64,000 nucleotides of DNA. Origin: Ilex aquifolium. Taxonomy: Eukaryota > Streptophyta > Magnoliopsida > Aquifoliales > Aquifoliaceae. The translations under genes and the position numbers were made by a program. The notes under the pieces were generated by a model. It saw only the letters and a list, made by a program, of their open reading frames with translations, was not told the DNA's origin and made no database searches. Below are positions 22,889 through 34,639 of the stretch, piece by piece (the stretch's first letter is position 1; the number at the start of each line of letters is the position of its first letter). The DNA lies in contig OX637404.1 in assembly GCA_951799425.1 (NCBI GenBank), forward strand, positions 19,492,045-19,556,044, in the 5' to 3' direction.

Positions 22889-23260
22889 CTTCTCTCCCCT
22901 CTCTTGGATCTTCAGACACAAGAACGAAGACTTGTCTGCGCATGGATTTTAGAGAGAGATGCAGCTGAGATCATCTATCCCTCTATATTTGGTTATCTTT
23001 CTTGCTCAGGATTTGGTGGGAAGCTATCTTTCTTTCAGTGTGTGATGTAAGATAAATATAGTCCTCCTCCTATCCATGTATCTACTTGGGGGTACATTGT
23101 ACATGGGGAGGGTTAAAAAGTTTCACATTTGCGTAAGTATGGTTTTGCAAAACCAGGGTGGTTTCGTCAAGTGCGTTGTCGAATTTTGATTGGTAGATGA
23201 GCTGTAGAGTGGTTTAGGCCATAATTTGAAGACCTGTTACGTACACGTGAATGCTGTGCG
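22889..23260 (-). promoter_or_regulatory. Promoter and 5' UTR of the FUL-like gene
   Basis: Read on the minus strand upstream of the ATG: a near-CArG sequence CCAAATATAG (22992-22983, one mismatch from CC[AT]6GG), a TATA-like TATATTTATC (23060-23051) about 165 bp upstream of the ATG, and a G-box CACGTG (23249-23244) fused to a GTAC core (23244-23241) of the kind bound by SPL proteins. AG-rich leader sequence precedes the ATG. The motifs are seen; their use is inferred from the family. Confidence 0.45.
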
Positions 23261-26202
23261 TGTGTACGGAAGGGAACTTTTTTGATAATTGACGAGGTCT
23301 TGCTGTCCCCACAGGACCCCTAAGGGTGGCCAACCTGACTTGATGGGTCCAAGTCCAACTTCTCTATGGAGCTTTTATTTTCCATCAAACAAAAATAATA
23401 TATGTGTAATTTTTAAAAAATTATAATTTTTTTATTTTTTTAAAACAAAGTTATAAATAAAAGGTATGATACCGGTACCATAATCTAATTCCATCTATTT
23501 ATTTGGAATTATACATCTTAAATCAGAAATGCCAATGTTACAAATGAGATAAATTATATATATTGACCTTATTGATTGAAATAAACAATGATGGTCCGGT
23601 GCCGGTTTTTTTTTTGTAAGGGGGGTTCTACTAGAATTGATTATATTTTCAAAAAAAAAAAACTAGAATAGATTATGGTATCCTATCCATTATATTTTTT
23701 CAGGTATATTTTTTTAGGTAGTATACAATTGTAGATCATATACTAGGAATTCAAGTAGAATCCATACGATTAATAAGTGAGTCATTCATTCATATATGAC
23801 AAGATGATCTAACATTGAGTCAAAGTGTAGAGAGAACATTTAGGTCCCAAAATGAGATGTTCGGTTATGTTTGACTTTGTGCATGAATGAGCAAAACACT
23901 CCGGGAGATGAATGTTGTGTATTTTAATCTAACCACAAACACACACTTGGACAAAAGTTTCTTTGTTGATGTAGAAATGTCGATGCTTAAAACATCGATA
24001 TTTTCACATATAAAACAAAGTCATTTTGGAGAACGGCATGCTTGCTGTATCCTTGCCCATACACATTGAGATTTGAGAAAACTCACTTAGGTGACGAGGT
24101 AGGCAAACATGAAGGAAGTAGATAAAATCAACGAGATGTTAGTTCGGTGAGTAAGAATTCAAATTTTCTCGCTCAATGCTTAAGTTTGAGTCTCCTTAAT
24201 TACGACAGCTCGTTGAGTTAAACAGACTCTATAGCGTCCAGAACATGCGGTGGAGTTTTAGCTTCAGTCTTGACGTAGGTGGGACCAAAGCCTCCTGCAA
24301 ATAGTTGTGTGATGTTGAGGGACAATATTCCCTGACGGATATGTGGAGTGGTTTATCTGCATATTCATTTTATATACCAAAAAAAGAAGGAAGAAGATAA
24401 ATATTAATCCTTTAATTAATTTTAAATTATTATCAAATATTTTGGGTTCAAGTTCAATTAAATCTAATTATTTTCAAGGCTCCAAACAAAATTTTTAGAT
24501 CAATTTTTAGTTCAGGCTGATTTTCTCTTAAGGATCCCCCCCCCCCCCCCCCTCCCAAAAAAAAAAATTAAGAAGTAATTTTTGTTAAGCACAATTTTTT
24601 TCTTAAGACTCCCAAAAAAATAATTTTTGACCGAAATTCAATTTTATTTTATTTTCAGGTCCCCAAAAAAAAATTTGTACCCACATTTAATTAACTCTAA
24701 ATACCAAATAAAATTTATTTTTACGTACCCTAAAAAAATTATAGAAAAACTTTTAGACTCAAATTAATTCAAGGAAGTTAAATATTTTTACAATTTTTAT
24801 ACTAATATGAGATCCATTGTATTAGTCATGATACTATGATTTTATGTTATAGATTTCTCGTTGATTTTTTCCTCGTTCCTTTCCTTTTAACCACTTTGGT
24901 TAATTTGAAAATTATTTATTGCTATTTTTTTACAGTTGAATGATTTTTTGATAAGTTAAATTTGTTTAAATTCAAATTAAATTTGTTAAAAACTTCTTTC
25001 TATTATCATGACAACATAAACATCGCTCGAATGTCTAGTATTGGATTTTAAATTTGTACATGACCAAAAAAAAAAAGACTTAAAACTTGTTATCTTACAA
25101 TTCTATCATCTATTGGTACTTGAAAGAATTTTATCAATTTAAATGATATGTTAAGAAAATTTGAAAGCAAAAATTTCAATAGTAATTTGGCCTTCAAAGT
25201 AAGAAAATTATTTGCAAATAAAAATATTTTAATATTAAAATAGCTATATAAATATTGTATACTATCATGATAATAATAACTAATAGATCCTCGTTCTAGG
25301 ATTTCGCCTATAGTGTCTTTTAGAACTGTCCCTTTAGAAATTTTTTAAAAGCATTTACATGTGTACACTACTGGATCCTTCAACATATCCTTTTATTCAA
25401 AACCAAGAACCCTAATTTGATATCATTTGAACTTTTAGCTACAACATAAACTCGAAATGCGCATAATCACTTGCAAAATTACGTGTATTGGGTACTATAT
25501 ATATTGTTCTTTTAAGAAACTCAAATTTACGTGTATTGGGGACACGAAACTACACATGTCCACATTCACTCAAGTTCATCATAAATTGGTAGAGCGTGTC
25601 GGATCAGTTATCAATATAATCAAATTTAAATCAACAAAATTAGATATAACGGATTAGATTTTAGATTAAAATTATCAATAAGAATATAAAATTCATATCC
25701 AATTAATTAAAATAAAATTCAGGTCGAATTCAAACTAAAAATGAAAGGCAACACAAACTAACTATGGATATGCTCTCTCCATGTGGAGCAGCACCATTTA
25801 TGGTTCTTGTTTTGATGAAAGAGCATCTCTAGGACAAACAACAAAAGAGGTACTAGTACTACTATATTGTGTTGCACATAGTTGTCTCTTCTAGAATGGG
25901 AAACCTTGTAGTCTTGGTTGGTTGTAAGCAAAATCTCATGGACCAAGTGAAACATAATTGGTAATTCAGGAGTGGTATTTTTTAGGGTATTTTATTATGG
26001 CAGTGGTACATTTGAGGGCATCTGCATCACGCTGGCCCTGGTCCCGCCCTAGTAGCATGAGGGGGTTAGGTATCTTTGTACTATGTTTTTGAGTCTTTGA
26101 CAGGCTGATCAGTTAAATCGGGAGAGAGAGAGAGAGAGGGTTGTCCAAACAAGGCAGGAATATGTTTTTCTTTACGTGATCCAATGTTTTCTCTTACCGT
26201 GA
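23261..26202. other. Gene-free intergenic DNA
   Basis: AT-rich, with many homopolymer runs, including 17 consecutive C at 24536-24552 followed by an A run. No coding region, RNA gene or complete transposon recognised. Short open frames here have no domain signature. Confidence 0.6.
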
Positions 26203-26211
26203 TAAAAGTTT

Positions 26212-26785
26212 GGGGAAATTACAATGACATCCCAAATTGTTTCTGATATGTTCACTGCATCCTATATTTTTTAAAATTACACTGACATCCTTTTATCAAA
26301 TTATATCAAACAACGATAAGTGATGATGTAGAAACATAATGTTTCTCTTCTCTTAAACCGGGCATTTTTAAAATTTGGGGGCATATTTTTTAGTAAGTTA
26401 TATGCATAACTTTGATCAATTTATTGGGTGAATTTTCAGTTAATTTCGCGGTTTTACTTTCAAAAAAAAAATTTTACAAATTTTTTTTGCAAAATTTGAA
26501 GCATGAACAAAGATTTCAAATTTGGCTATTAACAGATCAAACGATCTCATTTTTACTACCAAAGAAATTTTTTAACTATCCAACGCCTCAAATATTAGTT
26601 TTTTGACTTTAGAAAAACGTCACATCTGTCTTGTTAATACATCCTCACAGTTTGGCAGTCCATTGATTGAGAGTCAAATTGTTGCAAATAATCACATCCC
26701 AAACAATTCAGTGCAATTTCAGAAAGAATACGGGGTGCAATGAAAATATAAGAAACTAGAAGGGGGCTCTCATTGTAACTATCCC
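26212..26785. mobile_element. Mutator-type MITE with perfect 9-bp target duplication
   Basis: A 574-bp non-coding element. The terminal inverted repeats start GGGGAAATTACAATGACATC on the left and, reverse-complemented, GGGATAGTTACAATGAGAGC on the right, with similarity extending about 60 bp inward. It is flanked on both sides by TAAAAGTTT (26203-26211 and 26786-26794), a perfect 9-bp duplication as made by Mutator-like elements. No transposase is encoded. Confidence 0.8.
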
Positions 26786-27690
26786 TAAAAGTTTTTAAGC
26801 CTCCTTGCTCTGGTCGAATAATAGCTTTCTTTTTTGGTAGAAAATGATTGCAGAAGGGAAGAGGGTCATCAGTGCATGACCAGTAATTTGCTGGGTCAGA
26901 TTTGACCCATATGATCTTTTTTTCCGGTAATACCCCTCATCGATGGTCACATGAGAGATGTACTTGATTAGTTCTATTGCTACTCTACTGTATTGAAAAT
27001 TAAATATCAATCATATTATATTTATATTTTAAAACATAATTTATTTATTTTTCTTAATTAAGTAATTTAAAAGTAAAGTGAACAAAGAAAGAAGAAGAGA
27101 GATAGGGAAGAGGGAAGAGAAAAGAAAGAAGTAAATGTAAATTAGTGAAATTGCCTCACTTAAGAAAGTTGAATGGTTGAGTTATCTAACAATTGGGATA
27201 CTTTTCACATGAACCGCTAGATCGTAATCCAACGGTTACTAGTGGAAAAAGACCAAAATTAAATGGAAAAACTTACCAAGTTAAGCTATTAACTAAAAAG
27301 AAAATTTAGTTATATTGACATGTGTACACTATCGCGCTACTCTATATATATTTAGTAAATTGAATATTTATTCTCTATATATTTTTTTCCTAAAAAAATC
27401 ACATCACTCAATTTTATCATATGTTCAATCATTTAATATTTAGTTAATCTGTAGTTTAACACAATTTTTGTTTCATACATTATCCATATACGATAGTGTA
27501 GACATGTCGAAAAAAATTTGTCGGATTATGCATTTTGAAAAAAATTTGACGCTATTTTTAAGAAAATTATATGTATAAATTAATTTTAAATGATGTAAGT
27601 AAAAAAATTAATTTTAAATTTGGTATAATGTAATTAATTTTTTAAACGTTAGAATCAAATATTTTATCGTGTCTTCAAGCACGGGTTATG
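26786..27690. other. Gene-free AT-rich DNA
   Basis: Nothing recognisable beyond AT-rich sequence and a purine-rich run (about 27080-27135). Confidence 0.5.
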
Positions 27691-27694
27691 ACTT

Positions 27695-28290
27695 ATACTC
27701 CGTTTGGTACGATGGAAAAATGGAAGGATAGAAAGTGGAAGGGATAGATAAAACATCATGTTTGGTAAAGAAGGAAAGTAGGAAAGATGAAAAAGTGAAT
27801 GAATTAACTTTCCTTCTAACTCACCAAAATCAATCCCTCCAAAATCGAAAGGAAAATTGATGGAAAATTAATTATTTTTATTGAGATGTATCTTATTTGT
27901 CTATATATCTTAATATATACATATATTATATATACATTAATTTCATATAAAAATACAATGATAAAATATGTATTTATATATATATATTTTTTAAAAAAAT
28001 TTAAAAATAAAAAATAAAAATAAACAGGTCAACTCACAACTCGACACGACATAATTAGTTAAATGAGTTGAGTTAGGTTTGACTAATGTTCGACACAAAC
28101 CCGTAATGACTCAACAGGAATCTGACACGACACGACTCGATTGTCACCCCTAATCTTAGCCAGCAAAAAAAAAGTAGTCATTTTTATTTTTCATCCATCC
28201 AACCAAACACAAATGAAGGAAAGTGTATCATTCTTATTTTTCTTCCTTGAATGATAGAAAGTGTATATCTTCTACTTTCCATTCTTCATA
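27695..28290. mobile_element. Possible MITE or composite repeat
   Basis: The left side begins CCGTTTGGTACGATGG and has a GGAAAGTAGG-like purine pattern. On the right, the reverse complement carries GTTTGGTTGGATGG and similar GGAAAGT wording, as in common plant MITEs with a GTTTGG terminus. The interior holds unrelated repeat-like text (about 28025-28160). The ends are not exact and no target duplication is seen. Confidence 0.3.
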
Positions 28291-28295
28291 CTGAT

Positions 28296-28510
28296 GCAAA
28301 TCATAGCACAACTTCAAGGAATCTAGTTGAAGTTCCAATTGGACCGGTTACAAGAGCACGAGCAAGGAAGTTTAAAGATCTACTCAACGGACTAATTGAA
28401 GAGGCATGAACTCAAGCAAATTCGTGGTGGCCCATTGAGCATGATCCACTTGGGCAACAAAGAGTTATCAACATGATTCAAGTTCAGGAAGAATCTAGCT
28501 AAGGCTAAGC
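28296..28510 (+). mobile_element. LTR-retrotransposon fragment (polyprotein tail)
   Basis: A short plus-strand reading, VPIGPVTRARARKFKDLLNG followed by a tail containing INMIQVQEE, matches the end region of plant Ty3/gypsy polyproteins after the integrase. Only this piece is present. It is a fossil scrap. Confidence 0.5.
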
Positions 28511-28614
28511 ATAAATGGGCATGTTTTAAATTACTCTTTTTTTTCGTGTTGAATCTAGTTATTTCGGCGGGGATTCACATCACATACTTTTCATCATTCT
28601 TATCAAACAGAGCA

Positions 28615-28616
<2 letters not shown>

Positions 28617-28646
<30 letters not shown>
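28617..28646 (+). repeat. GT microsatellite
   Basis: An uninterrupted GT run of about 14-15 units. Confidence 0.95.
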
Positions 28647-28649
28647 GTG

Positions 28650-29780
28650 GTAGTTGGTGATGTTTGGAATTCACCTACGCTTGACTAAGCAGCGCTAGCT
28701 ATAAAAAAATAGTTTACATAGAAATCGCCCCAAACATGCCCTAACTCCCAAGTCTTGGTTTTGGCTGTCACTGACGTAGAATGACAAAGAATTTATGCAC
28801 TAGCACGATAAAAAGAAAGTTGAAGAATTTAATACAACTGTATTTCCTTTGCTTTCTTTTTTCATCCTTTCCACAAATAAGCCTATATACCTAAAACAAA
28901 CATACAAACAAACCTTATCCACTTATGGTATAAAATATCAATTTTCGATACCCTATTTATATTTTTCGTTCAATAAAATTTTGGCACATGTAATTTTATT
29001 TTTTTTTGTTTTATTTTTTTCTTTTTAATCAATAATTTCACATTATTCGAACCAAAATCATTAGCTGAAGATAAATTTCGGTATAATACTAATTCGCCTT
29101 ATCCAAAAAACAAATTATTATGTGTCGTTGATGATGTTTTCTTCTCATGGTGCTTAGTGAGCACCTTATCTCTTTCTCTCTTATCTCTCTCTATCTTAAG
29201 ATTAATTTGCCAAAAATCAGGAGTACAACTGGGGCCCACTTGCATTTAGCAAGACAGCATTCATCCATATGTTGTTCCTTTTCCCTACTTAATGTCTAAG
29301 CTGCAATTTTGTCTTGGTGATCATCTATTCAAAAACCTAATTATTGATAAAAAGGAAAAAGTTTGAGAATAGGGCAAGTCAATAATTATAGTTTAGGTTT
29401 GAATTGAATTGGTGAATAGTGAATATTTTTCATCTTTTGGGTTGGATTTGACAGGAGACTTTGTTTGAGGGTTGGAATCGATGGGTCTACAAGTAAAGGA
29501 TAAAAGGTAAAGGGTTTTCCACAAATAGAAAAAACCACACTTCTAAGAAATTAAAGTGACACTCAATTCGTATGATAGTTTGGATGGCAAAGTTTCGATG
29601 CTTAATATCTTAAATTCGAGTTTTGAAAGAGACATATTGCTTTCAAAAAACAAAAAACAAAAAAAAATTTATCCCTTCAACATTTTTTTGTAAGTGATTG
29701 TGTATATTCCAAATTTAACTACCAGTTACAAATCCAACGAGTGCACGTGTGTACTTTACATTTTTGTTCTATTAATTTAA
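28650..29780. other. Gene-free AT-rich DNA
   Basis: No element, RNA gene or coding region recognised. A pyrimidine-rich patch (TCTCT runs) lies near 29169-29197. Confidence 0.5.
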
Positions 29781-29783
29781 TAA

Positions 29784-30404
29784 TTAGCAATGTACGACGT
29801 GTGTTGTACGTAAATAAATTTAAATAATATTTTTTATAAAAAATATAAATTATATGTGTAATTAAATTAAATAATAAATTTGATGTTGAATAATTAATCT
29901 GTATTTTAATTATTATTAAATTTAATTATTTTCTAAGTCTTTGAGTATTTTTTTTTTTGCGTATTTAATTTGTCATTTATTTTAGGCATTTGTACAATTA
30001 ATTATATTATAGAATTATTAATTTTTATTTTGTTAAATAGATTGATTAGATCGTTCATAATATTATTATATTATTGCATACTAAAAAATAAAATATAACA
30101 TATATTTGACTGTGGAATTCAATCTGGTAACTACATATGTATAATAATTTAACATGTACGAGACTTTATTTATTCATATAAATATAAAAGATTGTATGTT
30201 ATTATACTAATAATAAATGAGTTCAAAAAAATTTAGAAATCTTTATAAAAGAGTTCAAAACAAGTTGAAAGTCAAATAAGAGTAAAAAAATAAAAATTAG
30301 ATGAAAATATATAGGTGAGTATAATTGACTTTATTATAATAATTAGGGATAAAATAAGAAATCAAAAAAAAATCGCAGATTCTGACATTTATAAATAATA
30401 TAGA
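29784..30404 (-). mobile_element. Short non-autonomous Helitron-like element
   Basis: On the minus strand the 5' end is TCTATATTATTTATAAATG after an A. The 3' end is CTAA followed by T, with a hairpin (GTACAAC-acac-GTCGTAC) ending 4 nt before it. Insertion is between A and T. The body is 621 bp, very AT-rich and non-coding. It is of a different sequence family from the CCA-rich pair. Confidence 0.45.
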
Positions 30405-30829
30405 TATAAATAATTCCATCGAAGTCATAGTTAGTGTCGTTTTTTTCATTTTTCACAAATTTGATCTCAAACCCGAGCGAAAAATTGAGGGCTATGTTAG
30501 ACAGTTAAGAATATAATAAAACTTTTTAAAATTTTAATCGATATAGATTATACAAAAATGTGTAAATATTAAGACATTCATCTTAAAATGATGCATTGCA
30601 TCTACATCCCAATGTTTTTAAAAAATGGACAAGGAACATCGCATGTAGGTATGATTCAAAAAATTATGCAAAGGTTTCTATGTCCATTTTGATTAATCAG
30701 CATGGATAAAGAAACTAGAAAAATAAGGGAGATTAATTTACATAAAGAATAAGTTAAATTCCATTTTTTTTGGAGTTATTGGTGATGATGCACAAAGTTG
30801 ATTATGCACAATTAAATTAGTCGAGTGTG

Positions 30830-31300
30830 TGGTGTAAAGTAATTAATAAAATAGTTAATAATAAGAAACAAAGATTTGGTGGTTGAGTTTGACTGACTTA
30901 ATCACTGAAGGTGGCACCGGTGGTCAGAGAACTCTATTAATAAGAGAGTACAAGGTAGTAGGAGAGGGAGAGAGTAAGAATATGCTCAAGGTGATGAGTG
31001 TGTGTTCTGCCTCCATGTGTATGGGGTTTACAATTTATAGGCGTAAAACCCTAACTGAGGCGGTGACGCAAGGGTCAAGATACTAGTTTATCGGGAAGAC
31101 TAGTTACAATTGGGGATGAATACTATCTTGAAGTAATGACTATTCCAATGATTACTCTCCCACGTACATTGACTCTCACTGCACTCTTGAGCTTTGAACT
31201 AGACTGAAATCATGAGTTAAGCCTGATCTGTCTTTTAATGATTTGGGCTCAACCAATAAACTGAGTTTAGGCCTGGTCTAAATCTAGGTTCTTCAATTGG
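30830..31300 (+). other. Unassigned LTR-like stretch
   Basis: Contains a leader-like segment (GGGTTTACAATTTATAGGCG, about 31024-31043) and purine-rich blocks typical of LTR U3/R regions, but no partner copy or coding sequence was found. It could be a solo LTR. No gene is supported. Confidence 0.25.
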
Positions 31301-31736
31301 AATTCTTAAAATCTTTTATTTGTCAATTGAGTTCAACTACGTACCCCAAAAAAAATTTTTTTTTTGCACAATACCTCTATTTTTGGTCCAATAAAAATAC
31401 GACATGTGTAAAATTTTTTATTTTACTATTTTATCTCGCTCTATTATTTTTAAGATGAATGATCACAATTAAATTAAAATAAGATCAAAGGCCAAAAACT
31501 ATTTTTCAGTATAAATACCAAAAAATAAAATTTTGTACCGTAGCACTATCCTTGCCGAAAACTACATGGACTTTGACTTTGTCATAAAGGTCAGCAATAT
31601 AAATTGGGCCACACTGGGCTGGCTGGTTAAGCTCAATCTGGCCGCTTAATTAAACCGACTTTGGACTCCCCACCCAACCCCACCACAACACCCAAATGGT
31701 ATCTTCCACCAATTGTTTCAGTCACGAGTGAGAGTG

Positions 31737-32047
31737 CTCCCAATAATGTTATGGTGATCAAAATTAGTGACCAAACAAATGATACGGCGGCTGACATGAA
31801 ATGTTGATTAGACAAGATTAATTCACTTCTTTCCTTGATGGTGGCGGACGTGAAAAACTGATTAGACAAGATTAATTCACTTATGTCCTTGATTTGTACA
31901 ATGTGGATATTCAACCACGAAGAGTATTTGCATTAATTCACTTCTTTTCTTGATTTGCACGAAAAGTAGACTCTCCACGTCAACCGCCATGTCATTTGGT
32001 CACTCTTTTTTATCACTAATTTTGGTCACTATAGCATTACAGGCTCC
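31737..32047. mobile_element. MITE with about 60-bp inverted termini
   Basis: The left terminus (TAATGTTATGGTGATCAAAA..) and the reverse-complemented right terminus (TAATGCTATAGTGACCAAAA..) match over about 60 bp, including ATGACATGGCGGTTGAC-like inner sequence. The interior holds two tandem copies (about 57 bp each) containing GATTAGACAAGATTAATTCA. No target duplication was resolved. Non-coding. Confidence 0.6.
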
Positions 32048-32267
32048 AAAATCAACATAGGCCCAACTTAGTTCACTACTTTTGATTTTTTTTCAAAATC
32101 TTTCTCAATCAAGACATCAAGAAAAAAAAATAATTACCAAAAGGTAAGGTTTGATTTCTCATATCTCTTTTTAAGGTTTGTGTCATTCTTTCTAGTTTAT
32201 TTTCATTGGGTGTTTTCTGGTTAGTGTGTTCAAGGCTTTTCGTTATAATGTAACAAGTAATTGAATA

Positions 32268-33033
32268 TGATGATACCATGAACCAGAGTTAAGCTTCATT
32301 TATCGCAGCTCAACATTGAAGAGCTTGACCATGAAGTCTAGAGCTGAAACGACCAATAAGCGGCGTGAACTCCTTGCTGACATAATCAGAGTTCGATCTA
32401 GTACAACTCGGCTACAAAGCTCGACTAGGCTGACCTCCTAGCTTTAATAGCACCTTCAGGAGGCGAGCCTTTTTCGGACCACCAAACGATACCTAATCAG
32501 TTCGGCCATAACCTCAGAAGCTCGGATATGCATTTTAGAAGAAGAAGAAGGCCCGACGAACCATCCCTACCTTGGGCTCGAAGACATTGCTTCGAAGATA
32601 ACACCTCATCATTCTAGAAAGGACACGTGGAATAGTGTTAGAAATCCTCTAACAAGAAAATATTCCCAAAGATGATTCTAACATACTAAGGGACCACGCA
32701 ATCTCAAATAAAAACAAAATTAATCCCTGTATAAATAGGAGGATATAACATACATAAAAGAGATAGAATCTCTTTGTATCAATCTTCTTCTCCAAGTAAT
32801 ACAAACCAGTGAGTAAGAGACTCCATTTGAGTGGACTAGTTTAACTTTTCAGTTTGGTGAAACACTGAACTTCCTGAGTCATTTTATTCTTGTAAGCTAT
32901 CATTTTCCAACAACCAAAAAGAGCTATTCAGCTCCAAACTCACAAAAAACTACCACACGCACACACATACATATGTTTATCTTTGGATCTCCGTACACCC
33001 TCTTCAACCTCATACCTTTATTTTATGTCATCA
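32268..33033 (+). repeat. Left LTR of the Tat-like element
   Basis: 766 bp, TGATGATACCATGAACCAG at the start and CATCA at the end. It pairs with 41998-42756. Confidence 0.85.
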
Positions 33034-34002
33034 GTTTGGTACCGTTTATGGGAATCGATTTTTATCATTTTCCTCCGAAGTTTCATTCTCTTCTTTTTGA
33101 TTGATGGCCATAACTAGAGGCATGAGTTAGAATCCGCATAATCAACACTGAGATCCTTTGTGTCCAACTCCTCCGATAAATCTGCCTCGCAGGGAAGGGC
33201 CGAAGACTTTCAAGCAAAACATGCTCCGTCTTCTTGAAGAAAATCAATGGCTTATTACCTTTATCATTGCTTCGCAACCGAGAATCCGTCAGAATCTGTT
33301 GCACTTCCTCCACAACCTCTTAATGGAGTGATGAAAGAAAACCAGCAAAGTCAATCCGGCGAGAACGCCCATCATCATCAAGGCCAAGAAGACCAATAGA
33401 GCCATATAAGGAAGGAGATAGAATCCTCATCTTCCTTTCGCACGAGACCCACATAACCGGTATTGGGAGGAAAAAATAAAGGAAGTTTAGAATGAGTTGG
33501 GAAAACTTTTTTGGGCCTGTTGTGTAGTCCGGTGCGCAGGACATATAAAAATTGTTATTTTGGTGATTAGGGTTGATTGATTTTGTACAGCCGCCGCACC
33601 ATCTATATTTTTTCTTGAGAATAGTGAAATCCCTGCAACTTCGTGGTCATAGGCAAATTGTCGAACCACATAAATTATGTATTGTGTGATTGTTTAGATT
33701 GCATTCTTATCGTTCATTTCATAAATTTCACTTTATTGTCATTGTTTGATTTCACAACAAAAAACATAGTAAAAAACATAGCCCCGATATCGATCGAGGC
33801 TTTGATCCAACAAAGGAGTCGCCCTTCACTCTTGAAGTTCAACATTTCCCTCTACCTTTTTCCTTATAATTCCTAATCCATATATTTGGAAATGAATTTA
33901 TATACAAGAAATCTTATGTTCAGAAAAGGAAAAACCTTTGCCAAATCCTACATAATGATATGCTTTAAATCCGTAAGTTTTTCTTTGAATTTTTCACGAG
34001 AA

Positions 34003-34440
34003 AAAGAAGGCTTATCAGCCTCAAAGAGCTATTTAGCTCTTTCCTTAAAAAGAATGCTTCTCAGCCTCAGAGAGCTATTCAGATCTTCCTATAAAAGAAG
34101 GCTTCTCAACCTCGAAGAGCTATTTAGTTCTTCCCTTAAAAAGAAGGCTTCTCAGCCTTGCAGATCTACTCAACTCTTCCTATAAAAGAAGGCTTCTTAG
34201 CCTTGAGGAGCTATTCAGTTCTTCCCTTAAAAAGAAGGCTTCTCAACCTCGAAGAGCTATTCAAATCTTCCATTAAAAAGAAGGGTTCTCAGCCTTGAAG
34301 AGCTATTTAGCTCTTCCCTTAAAAAGAAGGCTTCTTAGCCTTGAGGAGTTATTCAACTCTTCTCATAAAAAGAAGGCTTCTCAGCTTCGAGGAACTATTC
34401 AGCTCTTCCCTTAAAAAGAAGGCTTTTCAGTCATAAACGT
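34003..34440. repeat. About 46-bp tandem repeat array
   Basis: Nine or ten degenerate copies of a unit built around AGAAGGCTTCTCAGCCTCGA and AGAGCTATTCAGCTCTTCC. It lies inside the Tat-like element, next to the first antisense unit. Confidence 0.8.
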
Positions 34441-34639
34441 TTCACTTCTACAAGATTCCCCACCTTCCAGAAGCCAGGGAAGGGCTGGTTATGAAAGAAA
34501 CATGAACTCAACATTAAACAGTCAACCGCACCATAAAAAAAGGGGCGCAACTAAAAAGCTTCTATTTCAAAAAGGTGGAGGAATACTAGAGTTCTATTAT
34601 AAAAGTTCTATTAAAAAAAATTGTACACAAGCGAGATAT

